A stretch of 29,513 nucleotides of DNA from CAJWBT01 sp964401855 (GTDB taxonomy: Bacteria > Chloroflexota > Dehalococcoidia > Lucifugimonadales > UBA3495). The stretch covers positions 1-29,513 of the forward strand of contig CAYOAF010000134.1 of the NCBI GenBank assembly GCA_964401855.1. Direction: 5' to 3'. This document shows positions 14,549 through 22,973 of the stretch, one piece after another; the stretch's first letter is position 1, and each line of letters begins with the position of its first letter. The notes below the pieces were generated by a model. It was given only the letters and a program-made list of their open reading frames with translations, had not been told where the DNA came from and searched no databases. A program made the position numbers and the translations under genes.

Positions 14549-17449
14549 ATGCCCCAGGAATTCATCTTCGTCAAAGGCGCCAGAGAGCACAACCTAAAGA
14601 ACGTCGACGTGACCATCCCCCGGGAAAAGCTGGTCGTCATCACCGGCGTTTCCGGGTCGGGTAAGAGTTCCTTGGCCTTCGATACAATCTACGCCGAAGG
14701 ACAGCGGCGCTACGTCGAGTCCCTATCTGCCTACGCCCGTCAGTTCCTGGGCCGTATGGACAAACCCGATGTCGACTACATCGAAGGGCTTTCTCCGGCC
14801 ATATCCATAGATCAGAAGGGCGTCTCCCATAACCCTCGCTCCACCGTGGGCACCGTCACCGAGGTCTACGACTATCTTCGGCTGCTCTTTGCCCGGGTGG
14901 GACGGCCCCACTGCCCCAAATGCGGCCAGCCGGTGCAAAGACAGACCGTCCAGCAGATCGCGGACGCCATCATGTCCCTTCCTGAGGGCAGCCGCGTCAT
15001 GCTGCTGGCCCCCAAAGTGCGCCGCAAGAAAGGCGAGCACAAGGACGTCTTCGAGGCCGCCCGCAAGTCCGGCTTCGTCCGGGTGCGGGTCAACGGCGCA
15101 GTTCACCTGTTAGAAGAGTTGGGCGACCTGAACCTCGACAAAAAGAAATGGCACTACATCGAACTGGTGGTGGACCGGCTGATTATCCGTCCGGAAACCG
15201 AGGTGAGCCGGGTGTCCGAGTCGGTGGAAGCGGCGTTGCGGGAAGGGGATGGCGTCGTCCAGGTGGGCCGCGAGGGGGAGGAGGAACTGGTCTTCTCCGA
15301 GCAATTCGCCTGCGTCCAGTGCGGCACCAGCCTGCCGGAGATCGAGCCTCGCACCTTCAGCTTCAACAGCCCCCACGGCGCCTGCACCGAGTGCACCGGC
15401 CTGGGATACAAGTTGGAGGTGGACCCGGACCTGGTGATCTTCGACAGGAAGTTGTCGCTGGTGCAGGGGGCCATAGCTCCCTGGACCAGGGGCGGCACCT
15501 CCAGCAGCTGGTATCTGAGCCTGCTGGAGTCGGTGGCGAGCAGCCACGGGTTCTCCGCCGACACGCCGGTGAAGGACTTGTCCCAAGACCAGCTCAACCT
15601 GGTTCTATACGGAAACAAGTCCCAGAGAATCACCATCCGGCACAAGACTCAGCATGGCCGCGTCTACAGCTGGGACACCACCTTCGAAGGGGTAATCTCC
15701 AACCTGGAACGCCGCTACCGGGACACCGAATCCGACTATACCCGCCAGGAGATTGAGCGCTACATGGCCGCCCGCCCCTGCAAGTCCTGCGGCGGCAAGC
15801 GACTCCGGCCCGAGGCGCTGTCGGTCACCGTCTGCGGCCTGGGGATCATGGACGTGTGCGCCAAGAATATCGGTGAGGCCCTTGACTGGGTGCGGGAGAT
15901 CGACCCCAGCGCCCCTGGGGACCACCTGGGGGAGACTCTTTCCACCCGGGCCCAAACCATCGGCAACCAAATCCTGAAGGAGATCGAGGGCCGGCTGCGT
16001 TTCCTGGCAAACATCGGCCTCGACTATGTAACCATGGCCCGCACGGCCCGCACCCTTTCCGGCGGTGAAGCCCAGCGGGTTCGTCTCGCCACCCAGATCG
16101 GCTCCGGGCTGACCGGGGTCCTGTACGTTTGCGACGAACCTACCGTGGGGCTGCATCCCCACGACGACCACCGGCTGATCAACACCCTCATGCGTCTGCG
16201 GGACATGGGCAACACCGTGATCGTGGTGGAGCACGATGAAGCGATGATGCGGGCCGCCAACTTCATCGCCGACCTGGGGCCTGGAGCTGGCGAGCACGGG
16301 GGACATGTCGTGGCCACTGGCACCATCGATGAGGTAATGAGCGAGCCGGGGTCGTTGACCGGACAGTACCTCAGCGGAAGAAAAAAGGTGCCGATGCCGG
16401 AAGGGCGCCGTCCGGGAAACGGCGCCTTCTTGACCATAACCGGGGCCCGGGAGAATAACCTGCAAAACATCGACGTGGAGATTCCCCTAGGGTTGCTCGC
16501 CTGCATTACCGGGGTATCCGGTTCCGGCAAAAGCTCCCTGATCTACGAAATCCTATACAAGAAGCTCGCCCTGCTCATCAACCGGGCCAGAGACCTGCCC
16601 GGCAGCCACGACGATGTCCTGGGCATCGAGAACATCGACAAAGTGGTGAACATCGACCAGTCTCCCATCGGCCGGACCCCGCGCAGCAACCCGGCCACCT
16701 ACACCGGGGCCTTTACGCCCATCCGGGAGCTTTTCGCCAGCCTGCCCGAGGCCCGAATCCGGGGCTACCGGCCGGGCCGGTTCTCTTTCAACGTAAAAGG
16801 AGGCCGGTGCGAGGCCTGCCAGGGCGCGGGCTACAACCAGATCGAGATGCAGTTCCTTCCGGACGTCACCGTCCCCTGCGAGGTTTGCCAGGGACGCCGC
16901 TACAACCGGGAGGCCCTGGAGGTGACCCTTCGGACCAAGAGCATTGCCGACGTGCTGAGCATGACCGTGGATCAAGGCCTGGAGTTCTTCTGGAATTTCC
17001 CCCGCATCAAGTCCAAGCTGGAGACCCTCCGGGACGTGGGTCTGGGCTACATCCGCCTGGGCCAGCCGGCCACCACCCTCTCCGGCGGCGAGGCCCAGCG
17101 GGTGAAGCTGTCCACCGAGCTGTCCAAGCGGGCCACCGGCAAGACCCTGTATCTGCTGGACGAGCCGACCACCGGCCTCTCCTTCGAAGACTGCGCCGCC
17201 CTGCTGCGGGTGCTGCACCGCCTGGTTGATTCCGGCAATAGCATGCTCCTCATCGAGCACAACCTGGACATTATCAAGAACGCCGACTGGATCATCGACC
17301 TGGGTCCGGGAGCGGGGGACCAGGGGGGCCGGCTCATCGCCACCGGCACCCCTGAGCAGCTGGCCCGGAACCCCGATTCATTCACCGGCCGGTATCTACA
17401 AAAGTTCCTCCCAGCGGTTGCGCCGGCCCCGGCCGCCGTGGGAGACTGA
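14549..17449 (+). CDS. uvrA: Excinuclease ABC subunit A
   Basis: 966 aa, near the usual UvrA length. UvrA is the damage-sensing ATPase of nucleotide excision repair and loads UvrB. It has two ABC modules. The first Walker A is GVSGSGKSS (33-41), and its signature LSGGEAQRVRLA is followed by CDEPTVGLHPHD. The second Walker A is another GVSGSGKSS near 658, followed by LSGGEAQRVKLS and LDEPTTGLSFED. Zinc-binding cysteines occur as CVQCG with CTEC (about 254-283) and CEAC with CEVC (about 756-785). The ATG has AGGTG about seven bases upstream. In the second module Ser replaces the His usual after DEPTTGL. It stands alone here; uvrB and uvrC are not in the window. Confidence 0.98.
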   Translation: MPQEFIFVKGAREHNLKNVDVTIPREKLVVITGVSGSGKSSLAFDTIYAEGQRRYVESLSAYARQFLGRMDKPDVDYIEGLSPAISIDQKGVSHNPRSTVGTVTEVYDYLRLLFARVGRPHCPKCGQPVQRQTVQQIADAIMSLPEGSRVMLLAPKVRRKKGEHKDVFEAARKSGFVRVRVNGAVHLLEELGDLNLDKKKWHYIELVVDRLIIRPETEVSRVSESVEAALREGDGVVQVGREGEEELVFSEQFACVQCGTSLPEIEPRTFSFNSPHGACTECTGLGYKLEVDPDLVIFDRKLSLVQGAIAPWTRGGTSSSWYLSLLESVASSHGFSADTPVKDLSQDQLNLVLYGNKSQRITIRHKTQHGRVYSWDTTFEGVISNLERRYRDTESDYTRQEIERYMAARPCKSCGGKRLRPEALSVTVCGLGIMDVCAKNIGEALDWVREIDPSAPGDHLGETLSTRAQTIGNQILKEIEGRLRFLANIGLDYVTMARTARTLSGGEAQRVRLATQIGSGLTGVLYVCDEPTVGLHPHDDHRLINTLMRLRDMGNTVIVVEHDEAMMRAANFIADLGPGAGEHGGHVVATGTIDEVMSEPGSLTGQYLSGRKKVPMPEGRRPGNGAFLTITGARENNLQNIDVEIPLGLLACITGVSGSGKSSLIYEILYKKLALLINRARDLPGSHDDVLGIENIDKVVNIDQSPIGRTPRSNPATYTGAFTPIRELFASLPEARIRGYRPGRFSFNVKGGRCEACQGAGYNQIEMQFLPDVTVPCEVCQGRRYNREALEVTLRTKSIADVLSMTVDQGLEFFWNFPRIKSKLETLRDVGLGYIRLGQPATTLSGGEAQRVKLSTELSKRATGKTLYLLDEPTTGLSFEDCAALLRVLHRLVDSGNSMLLIEHNLDIIKNADWIIDLGPGAGDQGGRLIATGTPEQLARNPDSFTGRYLQKFLPAVAPAPAAVGD

Positions 17450-17478
17450 AGTATGGAACGGCTGAAGAGCAACCAACA

Positions 17479-17946
17479 ATGAATGACTACATCAAAAAGC
17501 AGCGGGACATAAATCGCACCAGCGGTTCCATCGCCGAGGTCGTCCGCTGTGTGTTCAACGAAGCCATCAGCAGGGAACGGGATAGCCAGTGATTTCGCAG
17601 GGGCACCAGGGCATTGGTGGAGCTAGCTCGGCAAAAGGGCCCAAATGCCTTCGTCACCCTAAAAGAAATCAAGGACCATGCGGGGATCGATAGTTCCAGT
17701 GGGGGCCTTTGGAACTAGTTGAAAGCGAAGGAAACCTGTGTCGAGGTTCTAGAGGAGCGTGCAGGCCCTAGGGCCTATCGGATCCGCAAGGATTTCTACA
17801 AGGCTTTTCTCAGCCTTTTTCCCGCAGAGGCCTCGCCAGTCGACGCTGTCAGCATATTGCATCTCCAGGGTCTGGGGAAAGAAGTGTGGGCCGGCATTGA
17901 CGCCGAAGCTTATGTCAACCACGAGAGGTCCGCATGGGCTGGCTAA
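17479..17946 (+). pseudogene. Interrupted antitoxin frame (HTH-like region plus VapB-type C-terminus)
   Basis: One reading frame of 155 codons is protein-like throughout but has two stops, TGA at 17590 and TAG at 17716. Part 1 (ATG 17479) contains SGSIAEVVRCVFNEAI, reminiscent of ribbon-helix-helix antitoxins. Part 2 (FVTLKEIKDHAGIDSSSGGL) and the start of part 3 (KAKETCVEVLEERAGPRAYR) read like a winged helix split by the TAG, which would be CAG or similar in an intact gene. Part 3 ends with LGKEVWAGIDAEAYVNHERS, the toxin-binding tail common in VapB-type antitoxins. A TTG at 17719 directly after the TAG could give a 75-aa product. The 3' end overlaps the toxin start by 13 bases, the usual coupling in such pairs. 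Confidence 0.6.
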
Positions 17947-18386
17947 CGGACCTCCACGGCACCACGGTCGGCGTGGACACCGCACCACTCATATACTTGA
18001 TTGAGGAGCACCCGGTCTATTTGGACGCCGTTCGAGGATCCTTCACGGCGGTAGACGCCGGCGACATCCAGACCGTCACTTCCACGGTTACACTGCTTGA
18101 GGTACTGGTCCAGCCTTTTCGCCGTGGCGCCGATGACCTGGCTCACCAGTACCGGCAGACCTTGCTAAACGCCAAGGGGCTGTCATGCGAAGAGGCAACC
18201 AGTGAGGTCGCCGAGGACGCCGCCAGGCTGCGCGCCTCCCACAACCTTCGAACCCCAGACGCAATCCAGCTGGCAATCGCCATTCGTAGAGGCGCATCGA
18301 GTTTCTTTACAAACGACAGTTTCCTCCCGTCGATTCCCGACATCCAGATTCTGTTACTCGACCAACTCGTGGACCTACCGCAGTAG
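17934..18386 (+). CDS. vapC: PIN-domain ribonuclease toxin (VapC type)
   Basis: 150 aa, a single PIN domain. VapC toxins are Mg-dependent ribonucleases held inactive by a cognate antitoxin. The four acidic residues are present: Asp15 (GVDTAPLIYLIEEHP), Glu56 (TLLEVLVQP), Asp109 (NLRTPDAIQLAIA) and Asp128 (FFTNDSFLP), so it should be catalytically competent. The ATG overlaps the end of the upstream antitoxin frame by 13 bases. An intact toxin next to an interrupted antitoxin is odd: either the short 3' antitoxin product suffices, or control comes from elsewhere. Confidence 0.88.
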   Translation: MGWLTDLHGTTVGVDTAPLIYLIEEHPVYLDAVRGSFTAVDAGDIQTVTSTVTLLEVLVQPFRRGADDLAHQYRQTLLNAKGLSCEEATSEVAEDAARLRASHNLRTPDAIQLAIAIRRGASSFFTNDSFLPSIPDIQILLLDQLVDLPQ

Positions 18387-18440
18387 CTAAGCTTGCTAAC
18401 GCCCCAAGCGGCCCGGCCGGTAGTCCCGCTTTCGCCATTC

Positions 18441-18449
18441 TGGTACAAT
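18441..18449 (+). promoter_or_regulatory. Extended -10 element upstream of the MBL-fold gene
   Basis: TGG followed by TACAAT (18444-18449) is 35 bases before the ATG at 18485. A weak -35 at best. The spacing to GGGAGG and the ATG fits a short leader. Confidence 0.5.
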
Positions 18450-18484
18450 AATTCAAGCAATCCCCAACCAACGGGAGGATACCG

Positions 18485-19123
18485 ATGCCCTTGCACTACG
18501 ACGGTGAAGTCCGGATTACCAAGATCAACATGGGGCCTTACGGCAACAACGGCTACATCGTGGTGTGCCCGGAAACCAACGAGGGCATCATTATCGACAC
18601 TCCCGCCGAGCCGGAAAAGCTTCTGAATGCCATCGGCGATGTCCGGATCAATAATATTCTGATCACCCACAACCATCGAGACCACCTGCTGGGGTTCGAC
18701 GAGATCACCAGCAGTGTCGGCGTCCCCGTGGGCATCGGCGCCAAGGACGCCCACGCGCTTCCCAGGCCCCCGGAAAACCATCTGGAAGACGGAGACGTCA
18801 TCAAATTCGGCAATCAGGAGATCCAGGTGCTGGCCACCCCCGGCCATACCGACGGCGCCGTGTGCTTTCTGGTGGGGAAGCACCTTTTCTCCGGCGACAC
18901 CCTGTTCCCGGGAGGCCCCGGCAAGACCCGCAGCCCCGAGGCTTTGCACCAGGTTATCGACAGCATCACCAGCAAGCTCCTGGTGCTGCCCGACGAAACG
19001 GCCGTCTACCCCGGACACGGCGACGACACCACCATCGGCACATCCCGGCAGGAATATCAGGTCTTCGCTTCTCAGCCCCACCCCCCGGAACTTTGCGGAG
19101 ACGTAGCCTGGATTGCCCAGTAG
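18485..19123 (+). CDS. MBL-fold metallo-hydrolase
   Basis: 212 aa, glyoxalase II-like metallo-beta-lactamase fold. The two-metal site is complete: THNHRDH (His62, His64, Asp66, His67), TPGHTDG (His121), FSGDTLF (Asp138) and YPGHGDD (His178). Family members hydrolyse thioesters, lactones or other esters; the substrate cannot be read from the sequence. GGGAGG lies seven bases before the ATG. The M16 peptidase gene follows 132 bases downstream in the same direction. Confidence 0.92.
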   Translation: MPLHYDGEVRITKINMGPYGNNGYIVVCPETNEGIIIDTPAEPEKLLNAIGDVRINNILITHNHRDHLLGFDEITSSVGVPVGIGAKDAHALPRPPENHLEDGDVIKFGNQEIQVLATPGHTDGAVCFLVGKHLFSGDTLFPGGPGKTRSPEALHQVIDSITSKLLVLPDETAVYPGHGDDTTIGTSRQEYQVFASQPHPPELCGDVAWIAQ

Positions 19124-19255
19124 CCGTCATTTTGCGGCCCCATCCTCGTTCGCCGAGAACCTCCCCGGCCCCCGAGCCGTGGGAACCTCTGCCGGATGCC
19201 CCATGGCGGGTCCGGGAAAGGGCCGCGACCCGGCGTCCGTGAGATTGATATAAAC

Positions 19256-20518
19256 ATGTTCCATCGTTCCGTCCTGGATAACCAGCTCCGGCTCCTGACC
19301 TCGACCATGGACCACACCAACTCAGTGTCCATGGTCATCTGCGTCGGCTCCGGCTCGCGCTATGAGACCCCGATAATGGCCGGAATCTCCCACTTCATCG
19401 AGCATCTCCCCTTCAAGGGGACCAAGAACTGGCCCTCCTCCAGAGATGTCAGCGAGGCCATCGAAGGGGTCGGCGGCGTGATGAACGCCAGCACTGACCG
19501 GGAGATGACTGTTTTCTGGTGCAAGGTCGCCAAGCACCATTTCAAGTTGGCTTTCTCCGTCCTGCTGGACATGATGATTAATCCGGTGCTGGACCCGGTC
19601 GAGGTGGAAAAGGAGCGGGAGGTCATTCAGGAAGAGTTGCGGATGACCAACGACCACCCAACGTATAAAGTTGACCTGCTGATCGACGAGGCCCTGTGGC
19701 CGGACCAGGCCATGGGCCGGGACGTGGGGGGCGACGCCGAGTCCGTCAGTCAGATCACTCGGGAGAGCATCCACGAGTACATGCGCCTTCAGTACAACCC
19801 CGCCAACACCGTGGTGGCCGTTGCCGGCAACATCTCCCACCAAGAGGTGCGGGACCAAGTCGAGAAAGCCACGGGGAGTTGGGAGCCCCAGCCAGCCCTG
19901 GACTGGGAGCGGGTGATAGCTTCCGGTAATGGCCCCGTAATCCGGATGGAGCAACGCCGCACCGACCAGACTCACCTTTGCCTTGCCCTTCCCGGCATCT
20001 CATTGGAGGACCCGGACCGCTTTAGCCTCGCCATGCTCAACGTCATGCTGGGCGATGGGATGAGCAGCCGGCTGTTTTTGAATCTCCGGGAACGGCAGAG
20101 CCTGGCCTACGAAGTCAGTAGCTCAAACAGCCATTTCCGGGACTGCGGCTCCCTGGTGATCTACTGCGGTGTCGAGCCGAAGAAGAGCAGGGAAGCGATC
20201 CGTGCGGTGGTTGGCGAGCTGGAGGGAATGCGTGAAGAGGCTTCCCCACGGGAGTTGACCAAAGCCAAGGAATACTCCAAGGGCAGGTTGTTGCTGCGGA
20301 TGGAAGACACCCGGGCAGTGGCGTCGTGGCTGGCATCTCAAGAACTCTTGCAGGGCCGGGTGGTCACGCTGGACGAGGCCATTCAGAAGATCGACGCCGT
20401 CACCACGTCCAGCGTGGCCAGGGTTGCTCGGAGATTGTTCGAAGGGGACAAGCTCAGGCTTGCTGTGGTCGGCCCCCACCGGAGCGATAAGCAGTTCCTC
20501 AAATTAATGAGGTTCTAG
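19256..20518 (+). CDS. M16 family zinc peptidase (processing peptidase-like)
   Basis: 420 aa from the ATG at 19256. The inverted zinc motif HxxEH is present as His46-Phe-Ile-Glu49-His50 in GISHFIEHLPFKGT, with the third ligand Glu126 or Glu127 in EVIQEELRM, 77 residues on as expected. The C-terminal half holds the second M16 domain (MLGDGMSSRLFLNLRERQSL). A frame-open ATG at 19196 would add a Pro/Gly/Arg-rich tail absent from the family, so 19256 is preferred even though its SD is weak. There is no signal peptide. Such proteins are single-chain relatives of mitochondrial processing peptidase. The TAG stop lies in the CTAG that begins the adjoining repeat element (20515). Confidence 0.92.
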   Translation: MFHRSVLDNQLRLLTSTMDHTNSVSMVICVGSGSRYETPIMAGISHFIEHLPFKGTKNWPSSRDVSEAIEGVGGVMNASTDREMTVFWCKVAKHHFKLAFSVLLDMMINPVLDPVEVEKEREVIQEELRMTNDHPTYKVDLLIDEALWPDQAMGRDVGGDAESVSQITRESIHEYMRLQYNPANTVVAVAGNISHQEVRDQVEKATGSWEPQPALDWERVIASGNGPVIRMEQRRTDQTHLCLALPGISLEDPDRFSLAMLNVMLGDGMSSRLFLNLRERQSLAYEVSSSNSHFRDCGSLVIYCGVEPKKSREAIRAVVGELEGMREEASPRELTKAKEYSKGRLLLRMEDTRAVASWLASQELLQGRVVTLDEAIQKIDAVTTSSVARVARRLFEGDKLRLAVVGPHRSDKQFLKLMRF

Positions 20519-20619
20519 AGCCGAGTCAATTTGATGCTGAAAATGTCATTCTGAGCGATGCGAAGAATCTCGTTGTTACGCTGAGATTTTTCGCTTCGCT
20601 CCGTTCCTCAGAATGACAT
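20515..20619. repeat. Miniature palindromic element, copy A
   Basis: Perfect 12-bp arms TGTCATTCTGAG (20544-20555) and its complement (20607-20618) enclose an inner imperfect stem. A left flank CTAG-N6-GTCAATTT begins at 20515. About 40 bp of the core match copy B (26857-26990) with a single difference. It has no coding capacity. The left end provides the TAG stop of the M16 gene, and the right end abuts the UGSC-family remnant. Confidence 0.8.
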
Positions 20620-20621
20620 GC

Positions 20622-20892
20622 TGGATGAATCGGGTCGCTTGAGGGTCGTGCACTTCCGGCTCCGTGCGAGACGGTATCAACCTGGAGCGGGCCAGTGTAC
20701 CGGCCCATCGTCATCTCCCACGACGTGTTCGAAAAAGCGGCCCGGGCCCAGTCCAGCGCCTTGGGCTTGGCCGGCCTCCGGCTCATCGTTTACAATCAGC
20801 CCGAGGGCCAAGTGGAAGATGTAGAGGGGGCGGACACGGCACGGCAGGTGGTGGACCAGTTGCTCGACATGGTGCGGGACTCTTCCTCCTGA
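20622..20892 (+). pseudogene. UGSC-family protein remnant with TGA at the Sec position
   Basis: The 5' part is missing, cut at the palindromic element. Just inside, frame 0 reads TGA GGG TCG TGC (20640-20651), then CTSGSVRDGINLERASVP. This is the UGSC motif (Sec/Cys-Gly-Ser-Cys) of a family named for it, with TGA where selenocysteine or cysteine is expected. Near 20706 one surplus base in a C3 run shifts the frame, after which the protein resumes as IVISHDVFEKAARAQSSALG and continues to the TGA at 20892. The 3' portion matches the family C-terminus (Phe-Ala-rich helix, then a hydrophobic strand). With no 5' end and a frameshift it is almost certainly inactive. Confidence 0.65.
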
Positions 20893-20909
20893 CCGGCCCG
20901 CGCCGCCGC

Positions 20910-20935
20910 TGGAACCGGCCCCAAACCGGGTTCCA
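20910..20935. terminator. Hairpin between convergent UGSC remnant and FAA hydrolase
   Basis: TGGAACC (20910-20916) pairs with GGTTCCA (20929-20935), and two more G-C pairs form with one bulge. It lies between convergent genes. No U-run follows, so a termination role is tentative. Confidence 0.4.
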
Positions 20936-20967
20936 CGGCCAGGCGCCCGGGGGGCTGGTGGTGCGCG

Positions 20968-21768
20968 CTAGATAGCCGAGGCGTCGAACTCGGTTGCCAC
21001 CGGGTTCCGCAGCACCCCAATTCCAGGGATGTCAACCTCCGCTGTATCCTCCGGCCTTATGGCCTTGGTGACGCCCGTGGTGCCCGAGTAGACCAGGTCG
21101 CCGGGATGGAGCGTCACCTGCTGGCTGATGTAGCTGATAACCTCGAAGAAAGCAAACAGCATGTCCTTGGTGCAGGCCCGCTGTACCTCTTCACCGTTGA
21201 CCCGGACTATCATCTCCAGCCCGTGAGGGTCGATATCCGTCTCGATCCAGGGGCCGATCGGGGCGAAGGTGTCCGAACCCTTGGCCCGCCAAAAACTCCG
21301 GTCGTCCTTCTGCCAGGTTCGCTCGCTCACGTCGTTGCCGCAGGTGTAGCCCAAGATGTACTTACGGGCCTCGGCCGGCGATATTCGGCGGCACGGCTTG
21401 CCGATAACCGCCACGGCCTCCCCTTCGTAGTGGACCTCCCCCTCGGAATCTCTGGGGATGATTATCGGGTCTTCATGTCCGACCAGAGCGCTACGGGCCT
21501 TGATCCAGGGCTCGGGGTGCTCCGGCAGCCGCGGCTTCTCAGTTCCGAGCACCGCTCCGGCGAACTCCAGATGATCCGAAAAATTCAAGCCCGGCGCCCA
21601 CATCTCGGTCGGCTCCGTAGGGGGCAGCAGTTTCAATTCCGACAGCTTGTATTGGATATCGGTCATTCTGAACCTGGTATAGATGCTGCCCCGGATTTCA
21701 ATTACATCTTCCCCTTGCACCACCCCATACGCCACTCGACGGGCAGCACGAAACCTTGCGATTTTCAT
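20968..21768 (-). CDS. Fumarylacetoacetate hydrolase (FAH) family protein
   Basis: 266 aa from the ATG at 21768, which has GAGGTGG about eight bases upstream; an ATG at 21840 would add an unlikely N-terminal tail. FAH-fold enzymes cleave or decarboxylate beta-diketo and 2-oxo acids with a divalent metal. The metal ligands are seen as Glu115 and Glu117 (HYEGEAVAVIGK) and Asp146 (GYTCGNDVSER). Downstream, PGDLVYSGTTGV and the final VDIPGIGVLRNPV are typical of the family. The long linker with WAPGLNFSDHLEFAG corresponds to the usual GxNYxxH segment. The sequence does not show which acid is the substrate. It is divergent from the LLM oxidoreductase. Confidence 0.92.
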   Translation of the reverse strand: MKIARFRAARRVAYGVVQGEDVIEIRGSIYTRFRMTDIQYKLSELKLLPPTEPTEMWAPGLNFSDHLEFAGAVLGTEKPRLPEHPEPWIKARSALVGHEDPIIIPRDSEGEVHYEGEAVAVIGKPCRRISPAEARKYILGYTCGNDVSERTWQKDDRSFWRAKGSDTFAPIGPWIETDIDPHGLEMIVRVNGEEVQRACTKDMLFAFFEVISYISQQVTLHPGDLVYSGTTGVTKAIRPEDTAEVDIPGIGVLRNPVATEFDASAI

Positions 21769-21813
21769 CCTATCGCCACCTCTCGGCCTCGTTCCTGAGG
21801 GTACTAGGTGAGG

Positions 21814-21842
21814 ATTGTACCCTTTACCATGGGGCACCACAA
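21814..21842 (-). promoter_or_regulatory. Promoter of the FAH-family gene
   Basis: On the minus strand TTGTGG (21842-21837), a 17-bp spacer and TACAAT (21819-21814) precede the ATG by 45 bases. Confidence 0.55.
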
Positions 21843-21856
21843 GGGGTTTGAGCCGA

Positions 21857-21886
21857 TTGCCGGGGAGGCCTTTCTTAGCTTAAAAT
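21857..21886 (+). promoter_or_regulatory. Candidate promoter of the LLM oxidoreductase gene
   Basis: TTGCCG (21857-21862), an 18-bp spacer and TAAAAT (21881-21886) face away from the FAH-family promoter; the leader would be about 67 bases. Confidence 0.4.
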
Positions 21887-21959
21887 ACCACTTTCGTGCC
21901 GCTGAGAGCGCTCCGAGTTTGCGAGATTATCTGAACTGTTATGTCTGGGAGGGTCCTCC

Positions 21960-22973
21960 ATGAAAGTTGGTTTCTTCGTCAACGCCCAGCACCCGCCGGA
22001 AGAGTCGATGCCCCAGAAGATCAAGGAAAACGTGGAACAGGTCAGGGCGGCCCGGGACGCCGGCTTCGATCTGATTTGCACCGGCCAGCATTACCTGTCT
22101 ACACCCTACCAGATGTGTACGTCCTTCCCCTTGCTTGCCAGGATGGCGGCGGAGGCCGGCGAGATGGAGGTGGCCGCCACCGTGGTCCTGCTGCCCCTCC
22201 ACAATCCGGTGGAACTGGCCGAAAGCGTGGCCACCATGGACGCGATCTGCGAGGGCCGCTTCATCTTTGGCATTGGCCTGGGCTACCGGGATGAAGAATA
22301 CACCGCCTTCGGCGTCCGGCGGAGCGAACGAGTGGGACGGATGCATGAGGCCCTGGAGGTTATGAAGCTTCTCTGGAGCGAAGAAGGGGTGGAGTTCCAG
22401 GGAAGGTACTACCAGGTGCCGAGCATCAGGCCGGCCACCCGGCCCGTCCAGAAACCGCACCCTCCCATCTGGGTCGCGGCCAACAACGACGTCGCCATCC
22501 GGCGGGCGGCCCGGTGGGGCTATCCCTGGCTGATCAACCCCCACGCCACCGTGCCGATGGTCGCCGAGCAATTCCAACGCTACCTCGAAATGCTCAAACA
22601 AGCGGGTCAGCCAACCCCCCAGACGCTGCCCATGATGCGGGAGCTGTACGTTGCCTGGGACCGGGAGACCGCCTACCAGGAGAGCCGGCCCTATCTGGAG
22701 AGCAAGTACGCGGCCTACGCCGCCTGGGGTCAGGACAAAGCATTGCCCGGCGAGGAGAGCTTCAGCATTCCCTATTCGGACTTAGCCCGGGACCGCTTCC
22801 TGATGGGCTCCCCGGACGACGTGGCCCAGGAGATGCTGCGTTACCGGGACGAGCTGGGCGTCAACCACCTGATTTTCCGGATGCAATGGCCCGGCATAGA
22901 ACAGGAGAAGGTGCTCCGGCAGATCGACCTCATGGGACGGGAAGTGATCCCTCGGGTCAAGGCCATGGCGTAG
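21960..22973 (+). CDS. LLM class flavin-dependent oxidoreductase
   Basis: 337 aa, luciferase-like TIM-barrel flavoprotein using FMN or F420. The N-terminal strand MKVGFFVNAQ is followed by AARDAGFDLICTGQHYL, where the GQH corresponds to the conserved H/N of the flavin site. The core segment CEGRFIFGIGLGYRDEEYTAFGV (about 95-117) and the RMHEALEVMKLLWSEEGVEF helix are highly typical. PPIWVAANNDVAIRRAARWG is the usual barrel strand. GGGAGG lies nine bases before the ATG. The substrate is unknown; relatives oxidise sulfonates, aldehydes, terpenes and other carbon compounds. It stands alone, with its own predicted promoter. Confidence 0.93.
   Translation: MKVGFFVNAQHPPEESMPQKIKENVEQVRAARDAGFDLICTGQHYLSTPYQMCTSFPLLARMAAEAGEMEVAATVVLLPLHNPVELAESVATMDAICEGRFIFGIGLGYRDEEYTAFGVRRSERVGRMHEALEVMKLLWSEEGVEFQGRYYQVPSIRPATRPVQKPHPPIWVAANNDVAIRRAARWGYPWLINPHATVPMVAEQFQRYLEMLKQAGQPTPQTLPMMRELYVAWDRETAYQESRPYLESKYAAYAAWGQDKALPGEESFSIPYSDLARDRFLMGSPDDVAQEMLRYRDELGVNHLIFRMQWPGIEQEKVLRQIDLMGREVIPRVKAMA

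Noticed and set aside
20664..20975. 103-codon plus-strand frame starting at GTG 20664
   Set aside because: Only its first 13 or so codons belong to the UGSC-like protein; after the frameshift it is out of frame with the family sequence.
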